Shown here piece after piece: positions 16,614 to 26,386 of a stretch of 64,000 bases of DNA. Made by a program: the position numbers and the translations under genes. Below the pieces are notes generated by a model. It was not told the origin of the DNA. It did not search any database and saw only the letters and a program-made list of their open reading frames with translations. The stretch spans positions 1 through 64,000 of the forward strand of contig CANJNY010000005.1 of NCBI GenBank assembly GCA_947475715.1. Reading direction: 5' to 3'. Source of the DNA: Prolixibacteraceae bacterium. Lineage in GTDB: Bacteria; Bacteroidota; Bacteroidia; Bacteroidales; Prolixibacteraceae. The number at the start of each line of letters is the position of its first letter. The first letter of the stretch is position 1.

Positions 16614-16675
16614 GCTTTTTTAGTGACTTCAAAATTAATTTTATAATACGAATGATCCCGATCGGTAATGTGAGG

Positions 16676-17830
16676 TTAACTCCCTTTTTTCAGGATTTTA
16701 TTGAATACGATTTCTATCGTTTCAACCATTGTTCCCCATGAGAATTTTTCTTTCTCAGCAACCACATTGGAAGTAAAAAAAACGTTTCGGTCATTCTTGT
16801 AGAAATCGTAAATGGCCTCGGTTATTGCTTCAGGCCCCGGATTGACGACATACCCCACTTTGCCATGGGGAATAATCTCGCCCAATCCCCCAACATTAGT
16901 GACAAGCATCGGCTTATTGTAATGAAAGGCAATCTGAGTAACCCCACTTTGAGTGGCCGATTTATAAGGCTGAACAACCATGTCGGCTGCTCCAAAATAA
17001 TTGGCTACATCCTGATCGGGAATGAAATCTGTCCTCAATATTACATTGTCGGTCAGATTTTTCTCTTTGATCAGTTGTAAATATTTTTCGGAGGAGGTGT
17101 AGAACTCACCGGCAATGATTAGTTTGACCGGAAATTTACGCAGTTTTTCTGCTCCAAACGCCTCCAGTAGCCAGTCGAGCCCTTTATAATCGCGGATAAA
17201 TCCAAAAAAAAGCAGATAGCGATATTGGTCGCTCAGATTTAAACGGTTTAATGCATTTTCTCTGGTGACGATTTTTCCGAAAATATCGTAAAGCGGGTGT
17301 GGTGTATAAATCATCGGAGCTTCAGCTCTGAAGCGTTTAAGATCGTTTAACACAGCTCTTGACATGGTGACAAAACCATTGCAACTCTTTGTGAAATAAC
17401 GGGTCAGCAGATTATCGAAAAAATGTTTTTCATGAGGAGTTATATTGTCAGCGATTGCAATTACCTGGGTGTGCTTATTTTTCCGGGTAATTCTTGCTAT
17501 CGTACCTAAACAGGGTGACATAAACGGGGTCCAGTACCGCAGTAAAAGCAGATCTGGTTTTAGCCGGTTAATCTCGCGTCCAACTGAGATCCAATTAAGT
17601 GGATTAATCGAATTGACCTTTATTCTGATATCCAGTCCTTCAGGGGCAGGTTGATCAGAGAGCTGGGTTTTTCCCGGAAATAGAAATGAAGGATACTGTA
17701 ACGAAAAAGTGTAATTAATAACTTCATTACCATCTTCTATTAGCGCCTTTGAGAGTCGTTCATTGAACGTGGAAATACCTCCGCTTCGGAAGGGCCATGT
17801 TGTGCCGAGTAAAATAATTTTCTTTTTCAA
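16676..17830 (-). CDS. Glycosyltransferase family 4
   Basis: 384 aa, GT-B fold, no signal peptide or clear membrane anchor. The N-terminal Rossmann half starts ILLGTTWPFRSGGISTFNERL. The donor-binding half has LLFFGFIRDYKGLDWLLEAF (split) and the E-x7-E type region near residues 300-310 (YFGAADMVVQPY, SATQSGVTQIAF). It likely transfers a hexose from a nucleotide donor in envelope polysaccharide synthesis. It stands alone rather than in a polysaccharide cluster, so its product is unknown. Confidence 0.85.
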   Translation of the reverse strand: MKKKIILLGTTWPFRSGGISTFNERLSKALIEDGNEVINYTFSLQYPSFLFPGKTQLSDQPAPEGLDIRIKVNSINPLNWISVGREINRLKPDLLLLRYWTPFMSPCLGTIARITRKNKHTQVIAIADNITPHEKHFFDNLLTRYFTKSCNGFVTMSRAVLNDLKRFRAEAPMIYTPHPLYDIFGKIVTRENALNRLNLSDQYRYLLFFGFIRDYKGLDWLLEAFGAEKLRKFPVKLIIAGEFYTSSEKYLQLIKEKNLTDNVILRTDFIPDQDVANYFGAADMVVQPYKSATQSGVTQIAFHYNKPMLVTNVGGLGEIIPHGKVGYVVNPGPEAITEAIYDFYKNDRNVFFTSNVVAEKEKFSWGTMVETIEIVFNKILKKGS

Positions 17831-17943
17831 ACCATTACGAATTTAACACAAAGATAAAAAAAATAGCAAAAGATTCCGGAATGACCTCGCTGAGGTATTT
17901 CTGAATTTTTTTCCACCTCTCTTTTACTTTGTATTGAATCCAT

Positions 17944-17951
17944 TATCTTTG
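17944..17951 (+). promoter_or_regulatory. -7 element of the surE-lpxB-gldFG run
   Basis: TATCTTTG matches TAnnTTTG and lies 27 bases before the surE ATG. The -33 region is not clear. Confidence 0.45.
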
Positions 17952-17978
17952 GCAAACTGTTAAACTTTAAAAAAAGTA

Positions 17979-18740
17979 ATGGACGAGAGACCTTTAATCT
18001 TAATTTCCAATGATGATGGAGTGTACGCCAAAGGGATCAATGAACTTATTGAAGTTTTGCGTCTGTTTGGAAATATCGTAGTAGTGGCGCCGGATAGTCC
18101 GCGATCGGGGATGGGGCACGCAATAACAGTTGATCATCCATTAAGGGTTACCCGCCTGCAGGAGGAGGATGGATTACTGATCTACTCATGCACCGGCACC
18201 CCGGCGGATTGTATTAAGCTGGCATGTAATCAGTTATTGGATAAATTGCCCGACTTTATTATTTCCGGAATCAATCATGGTGCGAATACTTCTATTTCAA
18301 TACTCTATTCCGGAACAATGGGCGCAGCCCTTGAGGGGTGTATTCATGGTGTTCCATCCATCGGATTTTCGTTGAATGATTACAGCCCGGATGCCGATTT
18401 CTCGAAGGCTAAGATCGTTGTGGCACGTATTTTTCAAACTGTTGCACAACACGGGTTGCCCGAAGGAATTTGCTTAAATGTGAATATTCCGCAGGGGGAT
18501 ATTAAAGGGATTAACTTTAGCCGTCAGACCAGGGGGAAATGGGTAGAGGAGTTTGAGAAGAGGACTGACCCGCATGGTCGCGGCTATTATTGGCTCAAAG
18601 GATATTTTAATAATGCTGAATCTGAGGCACTTGATACGGACGATTTTGCGATTCTTAACGGTTTTGTTTCGGTAGTCCCTGTGAATACCGATCTTACAGC
18701 TTATACTGCATTTCCTCAAATGCAAAAATGGAAATTCTAG
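17979..18740 (+). CDS. surE: 5'/3'-nucleotidase SurE
   Basis: 253 aa. This is a metal-dependent phosphatase of nucleoside monophosphates. The metal site is formed by SNDDG at residues 8-12 and Ser/Asn residues of PRSGMGHAITVD (about 41-52) and ISGINHGANT (about 93-102). YSGTMGAALEG (about 109-119) is also conserved. It heads a rightward run with a small membrane protein, lpxB and gldFG, and the intergenic gaps are 4 and 69 bases or negative. Confidence 0.96.
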   Translation: MDERPLILISNDDGVYAKGINELIEVLRLFGNIVVVAPDSPRSGMGHAITVDHPLRVTRLQEEDGLLIYSCTGTPADCIKLACNQLLDKLPDFIISGINHGANTSISILYSGTMGAALEGCIHGVPSIGFSLNDYSPDADFSKAKIVVARIFQTVAQHGLPEGICLNVNIPQGDIKGINFSRQTRGKWVEEFEKRTDPHGRGYYWLKGYFNNAESEALDTDDFAILNGFVSVVPVNTDLTAYTAFPQMQKWKF

Positions 18741-18744
18741 CGTT

Positions 18745-19053
18745 ATGCATGTTGATGACAGATCATTGTTTTTTAATAAAATAGGTTACGGAGTGATTGT
18801 CGGGTTTATTACTCCGGTTATCTCTTTTATGTTGTACTATATTTTTCGGTTCGGACATTACAGTTTTCCCGAATATATCCACTTTTTGATGGAATCGAAA
18901 AAAATTGTGAATGTATTTAGCCTTTGTGTCCTGCCTAATCTGGCTCCTTTTATGTTGTTGATTAACAGCAGCCGCTACAGCTCAGGAAGAGGAATACTTG
19001 CTTCAACGATTATTCTGGGAGTTGTGATTTTTATTTTGAAATTTGCGTTATAA
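18745..19053 (+). CDS. Small membrane protein between surE and lpxB
   Basis: 102 aa with three predicted membrane helices (about 14-36, 57-72 and 82-100) and no recognised domain. It starts 4 bases after surE and is almost certainly in the same transcript. The position between surE and lpxB suggests an envelope role; no more can be said from sequence. Confidence 0.75.
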   Translation: MHVDDRSLFFNKIGYGVIVGFITPVISFMLYYIFRFGHYSFPEYIHFLMESKKIVNVFSLCVLPNLAPFMLLINSSRYSSGRGILASTIILGVVIFILKFAL

Positions 19054-19122
19054 ATCATTGTGTTGATTTAGGCCAACTGAATAGCCCGCCATAAAATGGA
19101 TTCTTTTAACAATTAAGCTGCA

Positions 19123-20265
19123 ATGAGATATTTTATTTTAGCCGGAGAGGCTTCCGGAGATCTGCACGCCTCCCATTTAATGCGGGAACTTAAGAAAGCG
19201 GATGGAGATGCTGAATTTACCTTTTTCGGTGGCGATCTGATGTTAAATGAGGGGGGGACTCTTTTAAAACACTATCGTGAAATGGCTTTTATGGGGCTAA
19301 TCCCGGTTGTTCTTAATCTGCATAAAATCAGGAAAAACTTTCGAATTGCCCGGCAGAGTCTCCTTGAATTCAATCCGGATGTTTTGATTCTGGTCGATTA
19401 TCCGGGATTCAACCTTCGGATGGCTGAGTTTGCTCATCTCAGTGGAATCAAAGTGTTCTATTATATCTCCCCTAAGATATGGGCCTGGAAAACCAAACGG
19501 GTCTATAAGGTTAAGAAATTTGTAGATCAGATGTTTACAATTTTTCCTTTCGAGACTGAATTTTATAAAAAATATAATTATCCGGTTAATTTCGTAGGGA
19601 ATCCAACGATTGATGAATTATCTGTCCGACCAAACCAGGAGGAAACTTTTGCTGAATTTACCCAAAGAAACACACTTCCCGGTAAGCCAATTATAGCCTT
19701 GCTTGCCGGAAGTCGCCGGCAGGAGATCAAGCGGATACTGCCAGTGTTGGTTGAAGTTTCATTAAGATTTCCTGAATATCAGTTTGTTATAGCAGGGGCC
19801 CCTTCGCAGTCCCAAACCTTGTATACCGAGGTTTTAGGGAAAAGTTCAATTCCGGTAGTTTTTGGTCAAACCTATGAATTATTGCAGCAATCAACCGCAG
19901 CTCTGGTTGCTTCCGGCACCGCAACACTCGAAACGGCTTTTATTCAAATTCCGCAGGTCGTTTGCTATCGCGTTGAAGCGGGAAGACTGGGCACCCTGGT
20001 TAAGAATCTGATGATTAAGATTCCATATTTCTCTCTTGTAAACCTTATTGCAAACCGTGAAATTGTAAAGGAACTTTTTCAGCAATTCTGTACCCCCGAA
20101 ACCGTTGGTGACGAATTGGATAAAATACTTACAGATTCTGATTACCGCAACGCTATGCTGGAGGGATATAACGAAGTAGTCAATTCACTTGGGGGAGCAG
20201 GATGCGCCGAACGTGCGGCAAAGATGATGATTGATTTATTGACCATAAAAGAGCTAAAAGGATGA
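19123..20265 (+). CDS. lpxB: Lipid-A-disaccharide synthase
   Basis: 380 aa, GT19. It joins UDP-2,3-diacylglucosamine and lipid X into the lipid A disaccharide at the inner face of the cytoplasmic membrane. Conserved blocks: AGEASGDLHASHL (about 6-18), FFGGDLM (about 34-40), VDYPGFNLRMA (about 90-100), YYISPKIWAWK (about 111-121), FVGNPTID (about 158-165), LLAGSRRQEI (about 192-201) and ASGTATLETAF (about 264-274). Its end overlaps the next gene by four bases (ATGA). Confidence 0.97.
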   Translation: MRYFILAGEASGDLHASHLMRELKKADGDAEFTFFGGDLMLNEGGTLLKHYREMAFMGLIPVVLNLHKIRKNFRIARQSLLEFNPDVLILVDYPGFNLRMAEFAHLSGIKVFYYISPKIWAWKTKRVYKVKKFVDQMFTIFPFETEFYKKYNYPVNFVGNPTIDELSVRPNQEETFAEFTQRNTLPGKPIIALLAGSRRQEIKRILPVLVEVSLRFPEYQFVIAGAPSQSQTLYTEVLGKSSIPVVFGQTYELLQQSTAALVASGTATLETAFIQIPQVVCYRVEAGRLGTLVKNLMIKIPYFSLVNLIANREIVKELFQQFCTPETVGDELDKILTDSDYRNAMLEGYNEVVNSLGGAGCAERAAKMMIDLLTIKELKG

Positions 20266-22667
20266 TCAGTTTAATCAGAAAAGAGCTTATCCAGTTTTTT
20301 GGATCTGTTACAGGAACCCTTGTATCCTTTTTGTTTCTGGTTGCTACCGGACTTTTTTTATGGGTTTTTCCCGGCAATTTTAATATTCCTGACGGAGGTT
20401 ATGCGACACTAAATGGTCTTTTCGAAATCGCACCATGGATTTACCTGTTTTTAATCCCTGCCGTCACCATGCGCATGTTTGCCGATGAACAGCGGAGCGG
20501 AACCATGGAACTGCTTCTGGTGCGACCGGTTTCAGAGTTGCAACTTATTCTGGCAAAATTCCTCGCAGCTCTTGCAGTAGTAATGCTTACTCTTTTGCCA
20601 ACACTGATCTATTTTTTCAGTGTTTATCGTCTGGGTACACCCATAGGCAGTATCGATACCGGTGCAACATGGGGCAGTTATACCGGCCTTCTGTGGCTTG
20701 CAATTATCTATCTGACAATTGGTTTATTTGCTTCTTCTGTTACAGATAACCAGGTAGTTGCTTTTATTTTTGCTGTTTTTCTTTGCTTTTTCTGGTTTTC
20801 GGGATTTGGCTTTATTGCACAGCTTCCTTTACCTTCCGATATCGCTACAGTTATTGTTTCACTCGGAATTGATGCTCATTACGAATCGGTGAGCCGCGGA
20901 GTGCTTGATAGCCGCGATTTACTCTATTTCGTGTTTATGGCCCTCTTTTTTATCCTTATTACCCGAATCGTTCTCGAATGGCGCAGAAGGCCACTTGTCC
21001 GTTCATTAAAATATTTCTCAGTTTATTTGGTATTCCTGTTGCTCCTGTCGTGGGTTTCAGAGGGTGTTTTTTTTCGGATTGATTTAACTTCCGAAAAAAG
21101 ATATACCCTTTCCGATCAAACTATTCAGCTGTTAAAAAAGGTTCATGCACCGGTTGAGGCAGAAGTTTTACTTGCCGGTGACCTGCCTGCCGGGTTTATT
21201 AAATTGCAGTCAGCGACGCTTGAGAAACTGCGTGATCTGAAGATCTATTGCGATCAGCCTTTTAAAATATATACCAGTGATCCGTATGAGGTATCGGGCG
21301 AGAAGAACGATCTCGAACATCTACAACAAATGGGTGTTGCCCCGGTAAATCTGCGTATTAATACCGAAAGGGGCGTTTCCAATAAAACCGTTTTCCCAAC
21401 GCTTATTCTTAGAGCAGCAGGCAATGAGATTGCTATAAATCTCCTGAAAAATGATCCCTTCCTGCGGGATGAACAAAATCTGAATCGTTCAGTGGAATTG
21501 CTTGAATATGAGTTTGCACGTGGAATTAAATTGTTATTCCAGGAAAAGAGGGAGAATGTTGCTTTTCTTACCGGTCATAATGAACTGGAGGAGGTTCAGG
21601 TTCGCGATATTTCCAATAATCTCTCCGAGAGTTTTAATGTCCGGCGAATAACTGCGGATGATCTGCTTGCAGTTCCTGACAGTTTTAAATGTATGGTGAT
21701 TGCCAATCCTACAAAACCTTTTTCAGAGCGTGATAAATTTGCGGTAGATCAGTTTCTGATGCATGGAGGGCGGATTATGTGGCTTATTGATCCGGTAAGT
21801 GTCAGTTTGGATAGTCTCTCATCAGGGATGTCAACCCTTGCCTTTCCCCGTGACCTTAACCTGGCCGACCAGCTCTTTCATTACGGTGTTCGGATTAATT
21901 CTGATCTTATTCAGGATGTAGAATGTCAGCAAATTAAAGTGAATACCGCCCTTATTGGACAGCCCCCTAAATATTCGAATGCCCCCTGGTATTTTTCTCC
22001 CCTTTTAGCCCCTTCCCAAAATCATCCCATCGGAAAAAATGTCAATCGGGTATTATCCGAATTCAGCAGTTCAATTGATCTGGTTGGCGATTCTGCATTA
22101 ACAAAAAGCACTGTTATTTTAACTTCATCACCTTATGCCCGTTCCAATCAAAGCCCATTGATTGTGAATTTGTCGATGATCGATGCACCACCTGCACGTA
22201 CTCTTTTTAATAAAGCGTTTATTCCGGTGGGTGTATTAACTGAAGGGATTTTTGGCTCCGTATTTAAAAACCGGATGATTAGTCAGCTGGGAGTTAATCC
22301 GGGTTCTGTGATTCTGGCACAGAGTAAGCCCACCCGGATGATTTTTATCTCCGATGGAGGTTTAATGGCCAATAAAGTTAGCTATTCCGGAGGGAAATAT
22401 ACACCTCAACCTCTTGGATATGATAAGATTTCAAAATTCACCTTCGGAAATAAAGAGTTCCTGGTTAATGCAATACATTATCTGTGCGATGATTCGGGAC
22501 TCATGGAGTTAAGATCAAGGAGCATGCAAATGCGGTTACTCGATAAGGTGAAATTACGGGAAGAGCGGTTGTTTTGGCAGGTTATTAATGTACTATTTCC
22601 TGTTTTGGCGGTCTTATTGGGTGGTATTCTGTTTTGGTTTATAAGACGCAGACGTTATTCTGTGTAA
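20262..22667 (+). CDS. Gliding-motility ABC component, GldF-GldG fusion
   Basis: 801 aa. The N-terminal about 240 residues form an ABC-2 type permease with six membrane segments (GldF-like; EQRSGTMELLLVRPVSELQL). The remainder, after a linking helix near residues 250-275, is the periplasmic GldG substrate-binding-like domain ending in a C-terminal membrane anchor (about 770-790) and RRRR-type tail. In Flavobacterium, GldF and GldG are separate proteins working with the ATPase GldA; here they are one polypeptide. No gldA is in this window. It overlaps lpxB by 4 bases, hinting at translational coupling. Confidence 0.88.
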   Translation: MISLIRKELIQFFGSVTGTLVSFLFLVATGLFLWVFPGNFNIPDGGYATLNGLFEIAPWIYLFLIPAVTMRMFADEQRSGTMELLLVRPVSELQLILAKFLAALAVVMLTLLPTLIYFFSVYRLGTPIGSIDTGATWGSYTGLLWLAIIYLTIGLFASSVTDNQVVAFIFAVFLCFFWFSGFGFIAQLPLPSDIATVIVSLGIDAHYESVSRGVLDSRDLLYFVFMALFFILITRIVLEWRRRPLVRSLKYFSVYLVFLLLLSWVSEGVFFRIDLTSEKRYTLSDQTIQLLKKVHAPVEAEVLLAGDLPAGFIKLQSATLEKLRDLKIYCDQPFKIYTSDPYEVSGEKNDLEHLQQMGVAPVNLRINTERGVSNKTVFPTLILRAAGNEIAINLLKNDPFLRDEQNLNRSVELLEYEFARGIKLLFQEKRENVAFLTGHNELEEVQVRDISNNLSESFNVRRITADDLLAVPDSFKCMVIANPTKPFSERDKFAVDQFLMHGGRIMWLIDPVSVSLDSLSSGMSTLAFPRDLNLADQLFHYGVRINSDLIQDVECQQIKVNTALIGQPPKYSNAPWYFSPLLAPSQNHPIGKNVNRVLSEFSSSIDLVGDSALTKSTVILTSSPYARSNQSPLIVNLSMIDAPPARTLFNKAFIPVGVLTEGIFGSVFKNRMISQLGVNPGSVILAQSKPTRMIFISDGGLMANKVSYSGGKYTPQPLGYDKISKFTFGNKEFLVNAIHYLCDDSGLMELRSRSMQMRLLDKVKLREERLFWQVINVLFPVLAVLLGGILFWFIRRRRYSV

Positions 22668-22876
22668 TTAATTGATTAATAGAATAATAATTAATTTTGG
22701 CCGGCAATATTGATCCAAAGCCTTTAAATTGATAATAATTATCTGTTTTGAAATTGGAAAGTATATTGAATAGTTGTAAATTCGTCAATTCCTGTATTAG
22801 GTAACTAAGCCCAATATTGGGTTGCAGAAACAGATCATAAAATATTGAATATTTATAAATTTAAGCATTTAAACCG

Positions 22877-24004
22877 ATGAGATTTGTCGTATCAAGTACC
22901 GAATTATTAAAGCATTTAAATGCTATCAGCAGGGTAATTAGCAGCAAAAATACCTTACCTATCCTGGATAATTTTCTATTAAAACTCGATGAGAAGACTT
23001 TGTTGATTACCGCATCTGATCTGGAAACTACCCTTACAACAAAGATTGAACTGGAGAATTCCTCGGAGGACGGGTTGATAGCCATTCAGGCAAAGATTAT
23101 GCTTGATACCTTGAAGGAGTTTCCTGAACAACCTTTGACATTCAATATCGATCCGGAAACTTTAGCGGTCGAGATCTTGTCGGCTAACGGAAAGTTCTCA
23201 ATTGTAGGTCATAATGGGGAAGATTTCCCTGTTTTACCTAAGCTTGCGGAGAATCATAATGAAATAAACCTGCCTCATGATCTGTTACTTGCAGGGATCA
23301 ATAAAACGCTTTTTGCCACTGCCGACGATGAACTTCGTCCGGTTATGAATGGTATTTTTATTGAGCTTTCGCCCGAAGAGGTGGCTTTTGTCGCTTCGGA
23401 TGCGCACAAATTAGTCAGGTATAAACGCAGTGATGTCAAATACAGCGATGTCGCCTCATTTATACTTCCCAAAAAACCAGCTTCATTGCTGAAAAATCTC
23501 CTCCCCCGTGAAGATTCTGATGTGAAACTTCAATTTGATGAAAAGAATGCATTTTTCACCCTTAATGGTTTTAAAATGGTTTGCCGTTTGGTTGAAGGGA
23601 AGTATCCCGCCTATAATTCGGTTATCCCATTGAATAATCCGAATGAACTTGTGATCGATAGGGTTGAATTTTACACCACCCTTAAAAGGGTATCTGTTTT
23701 TGCAAATCAGGCCAGTAACCTTGTCAGGCTTAAACTTACTCCGACAGAACTTGTTGTTTCTGCTCAGGATATTGATTTTGCGATATCTGCCGTTGAAACG
23801 ATCAAATGTGAATATGATGGGCAGCCTATGGAGATTGGTTTTAAATCAACTTTCCTTGTCGAGATTCTTTCCAATCTCTCCTCATCAGATATCAAGATGA
23901 AGCTTTCAGATCCATCAAGAGCCGGATTGTTGCTTCCTGCAGAAAAAGAACTTGAATACGAAGATGTGTTGATGCTGTTGATGCCAATGATGATCAATGC
24001 CTGA
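22877..24004 (+). CDS. dnaN: DNA polymerase III sliding clamp, beta subunit
   Basis: 375 aa with the three-fold clamp repeat of normal length. The N-terminal start (MRFVVSSTELLKHLNAISRV) and the domain signatures are present: SKNTLPILDNFLLKL, then DELRPVMNGIFIEL, VASDAHKLVRYK and a C-terminal E-D-V-L-M-L-L-M-P-M ending equivalent to the usual YL-MPMR tail. It tethers polymerases to DNA. No dnaA or recF is adjacent. Confidence 0.97.
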   Translation: MRFVVSSTELLKHLNAISRVISSKNTLPILDNFLLKLDEKTLLITASDLETTLTTKIELENSSEDGLIAIQAKIMLDTLKEFPEQPLTFNIDPETLAVEILSANGKFSIVGHNGEDFPVLPKLAENHNEINLPHDLLLAGINKTLFATADDELRPVMNGIFIELSPEEVAFVASDAHKLVRYKRSDVKYSDVASFILPKKPASLLKNLLPREDSDVKLQFDEKNAFFTLNGFKMVCRLVEGKYPAYNSVIPLNNPNELVIDRVEFYTTLKRVSVFANQASNLVRLKLTPTELVVSAQDIDFAISAVETIKCEYDGQPMEIGFKSTFLVEILSNLSSSDIKMKLSDPSRAGLLLPAEKELEYEDVLMLLMPMMINA

Positions 24005-24026
24005 TTTTAGAATTCACAATCCAATA

Positions 24027-24059
24027 AAGCCTGGTGGTTATTCGACTGCCGGGTTTTTT
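24027..24059 (+). terminator. Intrinsic terminator after dnaN
   Basis: AAGCCTGG (24027-24034) pairs with CCGGGTTT (24049-24056) through six Watson-Crick and two G-T pairs, followed by a T6 tract. It begins 23 bases after the dnaN stop codon. Confidence 0.6.
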
Positions 24060-24077
24060 GTTTAGAATATAACCGTT

Positions 24078-24887
24078 ATGAAGCTTAATCTTAAAAATCC
24101 AATTGTATTTCTTGACCTTGAAACGACAGGAATAAATGTTGTTACAGACCGAATTGTAGAGATTGCCTTATTGAAAATATACCCCGACGGGCGTGAAGAG
24201 GAGAAACTGCAACGGATTAATCCCGGAATTCCAATTCCACCCGAGACCTCTGCAATTCATGGAATTTATGATCAAGATGTCAAAGATGCCCCACAATTTA
24301 AAGAGGTGGCAAAAATCTATGCCAAATTTATTGAAGGGTGCGACCTTGCAGGTTTTAACTCAACACGATTTGATATTCCCCTGCTTTCAGAGGAATTTCT
24401 TCGTGTCGATATTGATCTGGATATGAAGAAACATAAATTTGTCGATGTGCAGATTATTTTCCATCGAATGGAGAAGCGAACGCTCGCTGCGGCCTATAAG
24501 TTTTATCTCGCTCAGGACCTTGAAAATGCTCATAACGCTATGGCAGATACAAAAGCTACCTATGAAGTTTTAAAGGCTCAGCTTGATCGTTACCAGGGGG
24601 TTGAATTTGAAGAGAACGGCAAAAAATCGACTCCTGTTGTGAACAATATTGATGCGTTGGCGACATTTTCGGCGTTTGACAAGAGTGTCGATTTTGCAGG
24701 ACGAATTGTATATGACGAGAAAGGGGTTGAGGTTTTTAATTTTGGAAAGCATAAGGGAAAAGCTGTGGAGAAGATCCTTCAGGAGGAGCCAGGTTATTTC
24801 TCCTGGATGATGCAGGGTGAATTTCCATTGTATACCAAAAAAGTCTTAACAGCAATAAAGCTGAGAGATTTAAACCGTAAGATATAG
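24078..24887 (+). CDS. DEDDh 3'-5' exonuclease (DnaQ/ExoX type)
   Basis: 269 aa. The exonuclease domain shows motif I FLDLETTG (about 10-17), motif II GFNSTRFDIPLL (about 93-104) and motif III HNAMADTKAT (about 152-161), giving D-E-D-H-D catalytic residues. After a linker, a C-terminal domain (about 222-262; NFGKHKGKAVEKIL, GYFSWMMQGEFP) resembles the ExoX C-terminal/DUF3820 substrate-binding module. It sits 73 bases after dnaN, so proofreading or repair is likely. It is probably not the replicative epsilon subunit, since it has this extra module. Confidence 0.88.
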   Translation: MKLNLKNPIVFLDLETTGINVVTDRIVEIALLKIYPDGREEEKLQRINPGIPIPPETSAIHGIYDQDVKDAPQFKEVAKIYAKFIEGCDLAGFNSTRFDIPLLSEEFLRVDIDLDMKKHKFVDVQIIFHRMEKRTLAAAYKFYLAQDLENAHNAMADTKATYEVLKAQLDRYQGVEFEENGKKSTPVVNNIDALATFSAFDKSVDFAGRIVYDEKGVEVFNFGKHKGKAVEKILQEEPGYFSWMMQGEFPLYTKKVLTAIKLRDLNRKI

Positions 24888-24890
24888 CCA

Positions 24891-24917
24891 TTGTCTGCCA
24901 TCTTAATTTTATCTTTG
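24891..24917 (+). promoter_or_regulatory. Promoter before the FAH-family gene
   Basis: TTG at 24891, a 16-base spacer and TATCTTTG at 24910-24917, 27 bases before the ATG. Confidence 0.5.
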
Positions 24918-24943
24918 TTAATTAGTTTTCAAACAAAATAAGT

Positions 24944-25555
24944 ATGAAGATCATTTGTATCGGTCGGAACTATTTGAAACATGCCCGGGAGCTGGAGCAT
25001 GATATTCCTGCAGAACCGGTTTTTTTTATGAAACCCGATTCTGCACTCTTGCTGGATAACCGCCATTTCTATCTTCCGGGTTTCTCCGCTGAGGTTCATT
25101 ATGAGGTGGAGCTGGTTGTTAAAATTAACCGCCTTGGAAAGAGTATCGAATCGCGCTATGCCCATCGCTATTACGATGAGATTGGACTGGGTATTGATTT
25201 TACGGCACGTGATGTGCAACGACAACTGATCGAAAAGGGGCTCCCCTGGGAAAAGGCTAAAGCATTTGATGCCTCAGCTGTGTTAGGGGAGTTTATCCCC
25301 AAGGAAGAACTGGGAGATCTGAATCAGATCGACTTTTCACTCAAAAAGAACGGCGCGGTCGTACAGGCCGGAAATTCACGCGATATGATTTTTGCCGTCG
25401 ATACCATCATCGAATATGTTTCACAATTCGTAACCTTTAAAATCGGCGATCTGATCTATACAGGAACCCCTGCAGGAGTTGGACCGGTCAAAATCAACGA
25501 CCACCTGCAAGGTTATATCGGCGATCGGAAAATGTTTGATTTTCTGGTGAAGTGA
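24944..25555 (+). CDS. Fumarylacetoacetate hydrolase-family protein
   Basis: 203 aa, the short single-domain form (FahA/YcgM type). The fold signature runs from IGRNYLKHARELE through EPVFFMKP (about 24-31). The metal-binding EVHYEVELV block (about 49-57) and GIDFTARDVQ (about 83-92) follow, and the protein ends with IYTGTPAGVGPV (about 175-186). Relatives act as acylpyruvate hydrolase or oxaloacetate decarboxylase. No aromatic-degradation genes are nearby, so acylpyruvase or oxaloacetate tautomerase activity is more plausible than catabolism. Confidence 0.9.
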   Translation: MKIICIGRNYLKHARELEHDIPAEPVFFMKPDSALLLDNRHFYLPGFSAEVHYEVELVVKINRLGKSIESRYAHRYYDEIGLGIDFTARDVQRQLIEKGLPWEKAKAFDASAVLGEFIPKEELGDLNQIDFSLKKNGAVVQAGNSRDMIFAVDTIIEYVSQFVTFKIGDLIYTGTPAGVGPVKINDHLQGYIGDRKMFDFLVK

Positions 25556-25578
25556 AAATAGAGATCTTACCTGGAAAT

Positions 25579-26325
25579 TTAGAGATTATCTGACTCTAGT
25601 TCCTGTTTTCTTCCTAAACATGCCTGATCTATAAACCAATGTAATTCTCCTTTAGGATGAATATGCGATGCAGGAAAGTCTGATGCTTTGGGTGCGTTTT
25701 TTATGATCATATTGTAAATTTCTGATTTAGAATCACCTGATGCGAGAAAGGCGACTTTCTTTGCATTGTTTAAAACCCTTCCGGTTAGGGTTATCCGCAG
25801 TTGACCTGTTTCAGGATGTGAGACTAGCGCTGTAGTTGTTTCTGAATCAAGTAACTCCATTCGATCTGGAAAAATGGATGCAGTATGCCCGTCGTCCCCA
25901 AGTCCCAGAATTATGAGATCAAAATTTGGCAAACCGCTGAGCATCGGAATTTGTGAATCGATCTCCGTTGCATATCTCCCGACTTCCTTTTGGGGATTTG
26001 ATTCTCCCTGAATTCGATGAATCCGGCCGGGCTCTATGTCAATTTTGGAGAATAGAAGGTTATCTGCAACACCAAAATTACTTTCTGGATCCCCGGGCGA
26101 TACCATTCTTTCGTCTCCCCACCAAAAGTGAATCTTATGCCAGGGGATATCATGGGTGTATTTTTCAGCAAGCAGTGTGAATAAAAGCGAAGGGGTCCTT
26201 CCTCCCGAAAGTGCCAGGTGAAAAGATTCTCCGGCTGAGTTATTAACCCATTCAATAAGCTGGTTTGCAAAATCACCGGCCAGATATTCAGGCGATTCAG
26301 CGGTATGTATAATTGGGGGCATCAC
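25579..26325 (-). CDS. pgl: 6-phosphogluconolactonase
   Basis: 248 aa of the NagB/DevB-type lactonase. Conserved features: LALSGGRTPSLLF (about 37-49), the IHFWWGDER block (about 65-73), DPESNFGVA, and LGLGDDGHTASIFP (about 140-153) with the catalytic Asp/His pair. It hydrolyses the product of the downstream-named zwf gene, which lies 61 bases upstream on the same strand. The two form the oxidative pentose phosphate operon; no gnd gene is adjacent. Confidence 0.94.
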   Translation of the reverse strand: MMPPIIHTAESPEYLAGDFANQLIEWVNNSAGESFHLALSGGRTPSLLFTLLAEKYTHDIPWHKIHFWWGDERMVSPGDPESNFGVADNLLFSKIDIEPGRIHRIQGESNPQKEVGRYATEIDSQIPMLSGLPNFDLIILGLGDDGHTASIFPDRMELLDSETTTALVSHPETGQLRITLTGRVLNNAKKVAFLASGDSKSEIYNMIIKNAPKASDFPASHIHPKGELHWFIDQACLGRKQELESDNL

Positions 26326-26386
26326 TGAATTAAGTTAAAGTGAGAAATTCAAAATTCAAATTTCAAGCTATTTTGATCTTTTTTAT

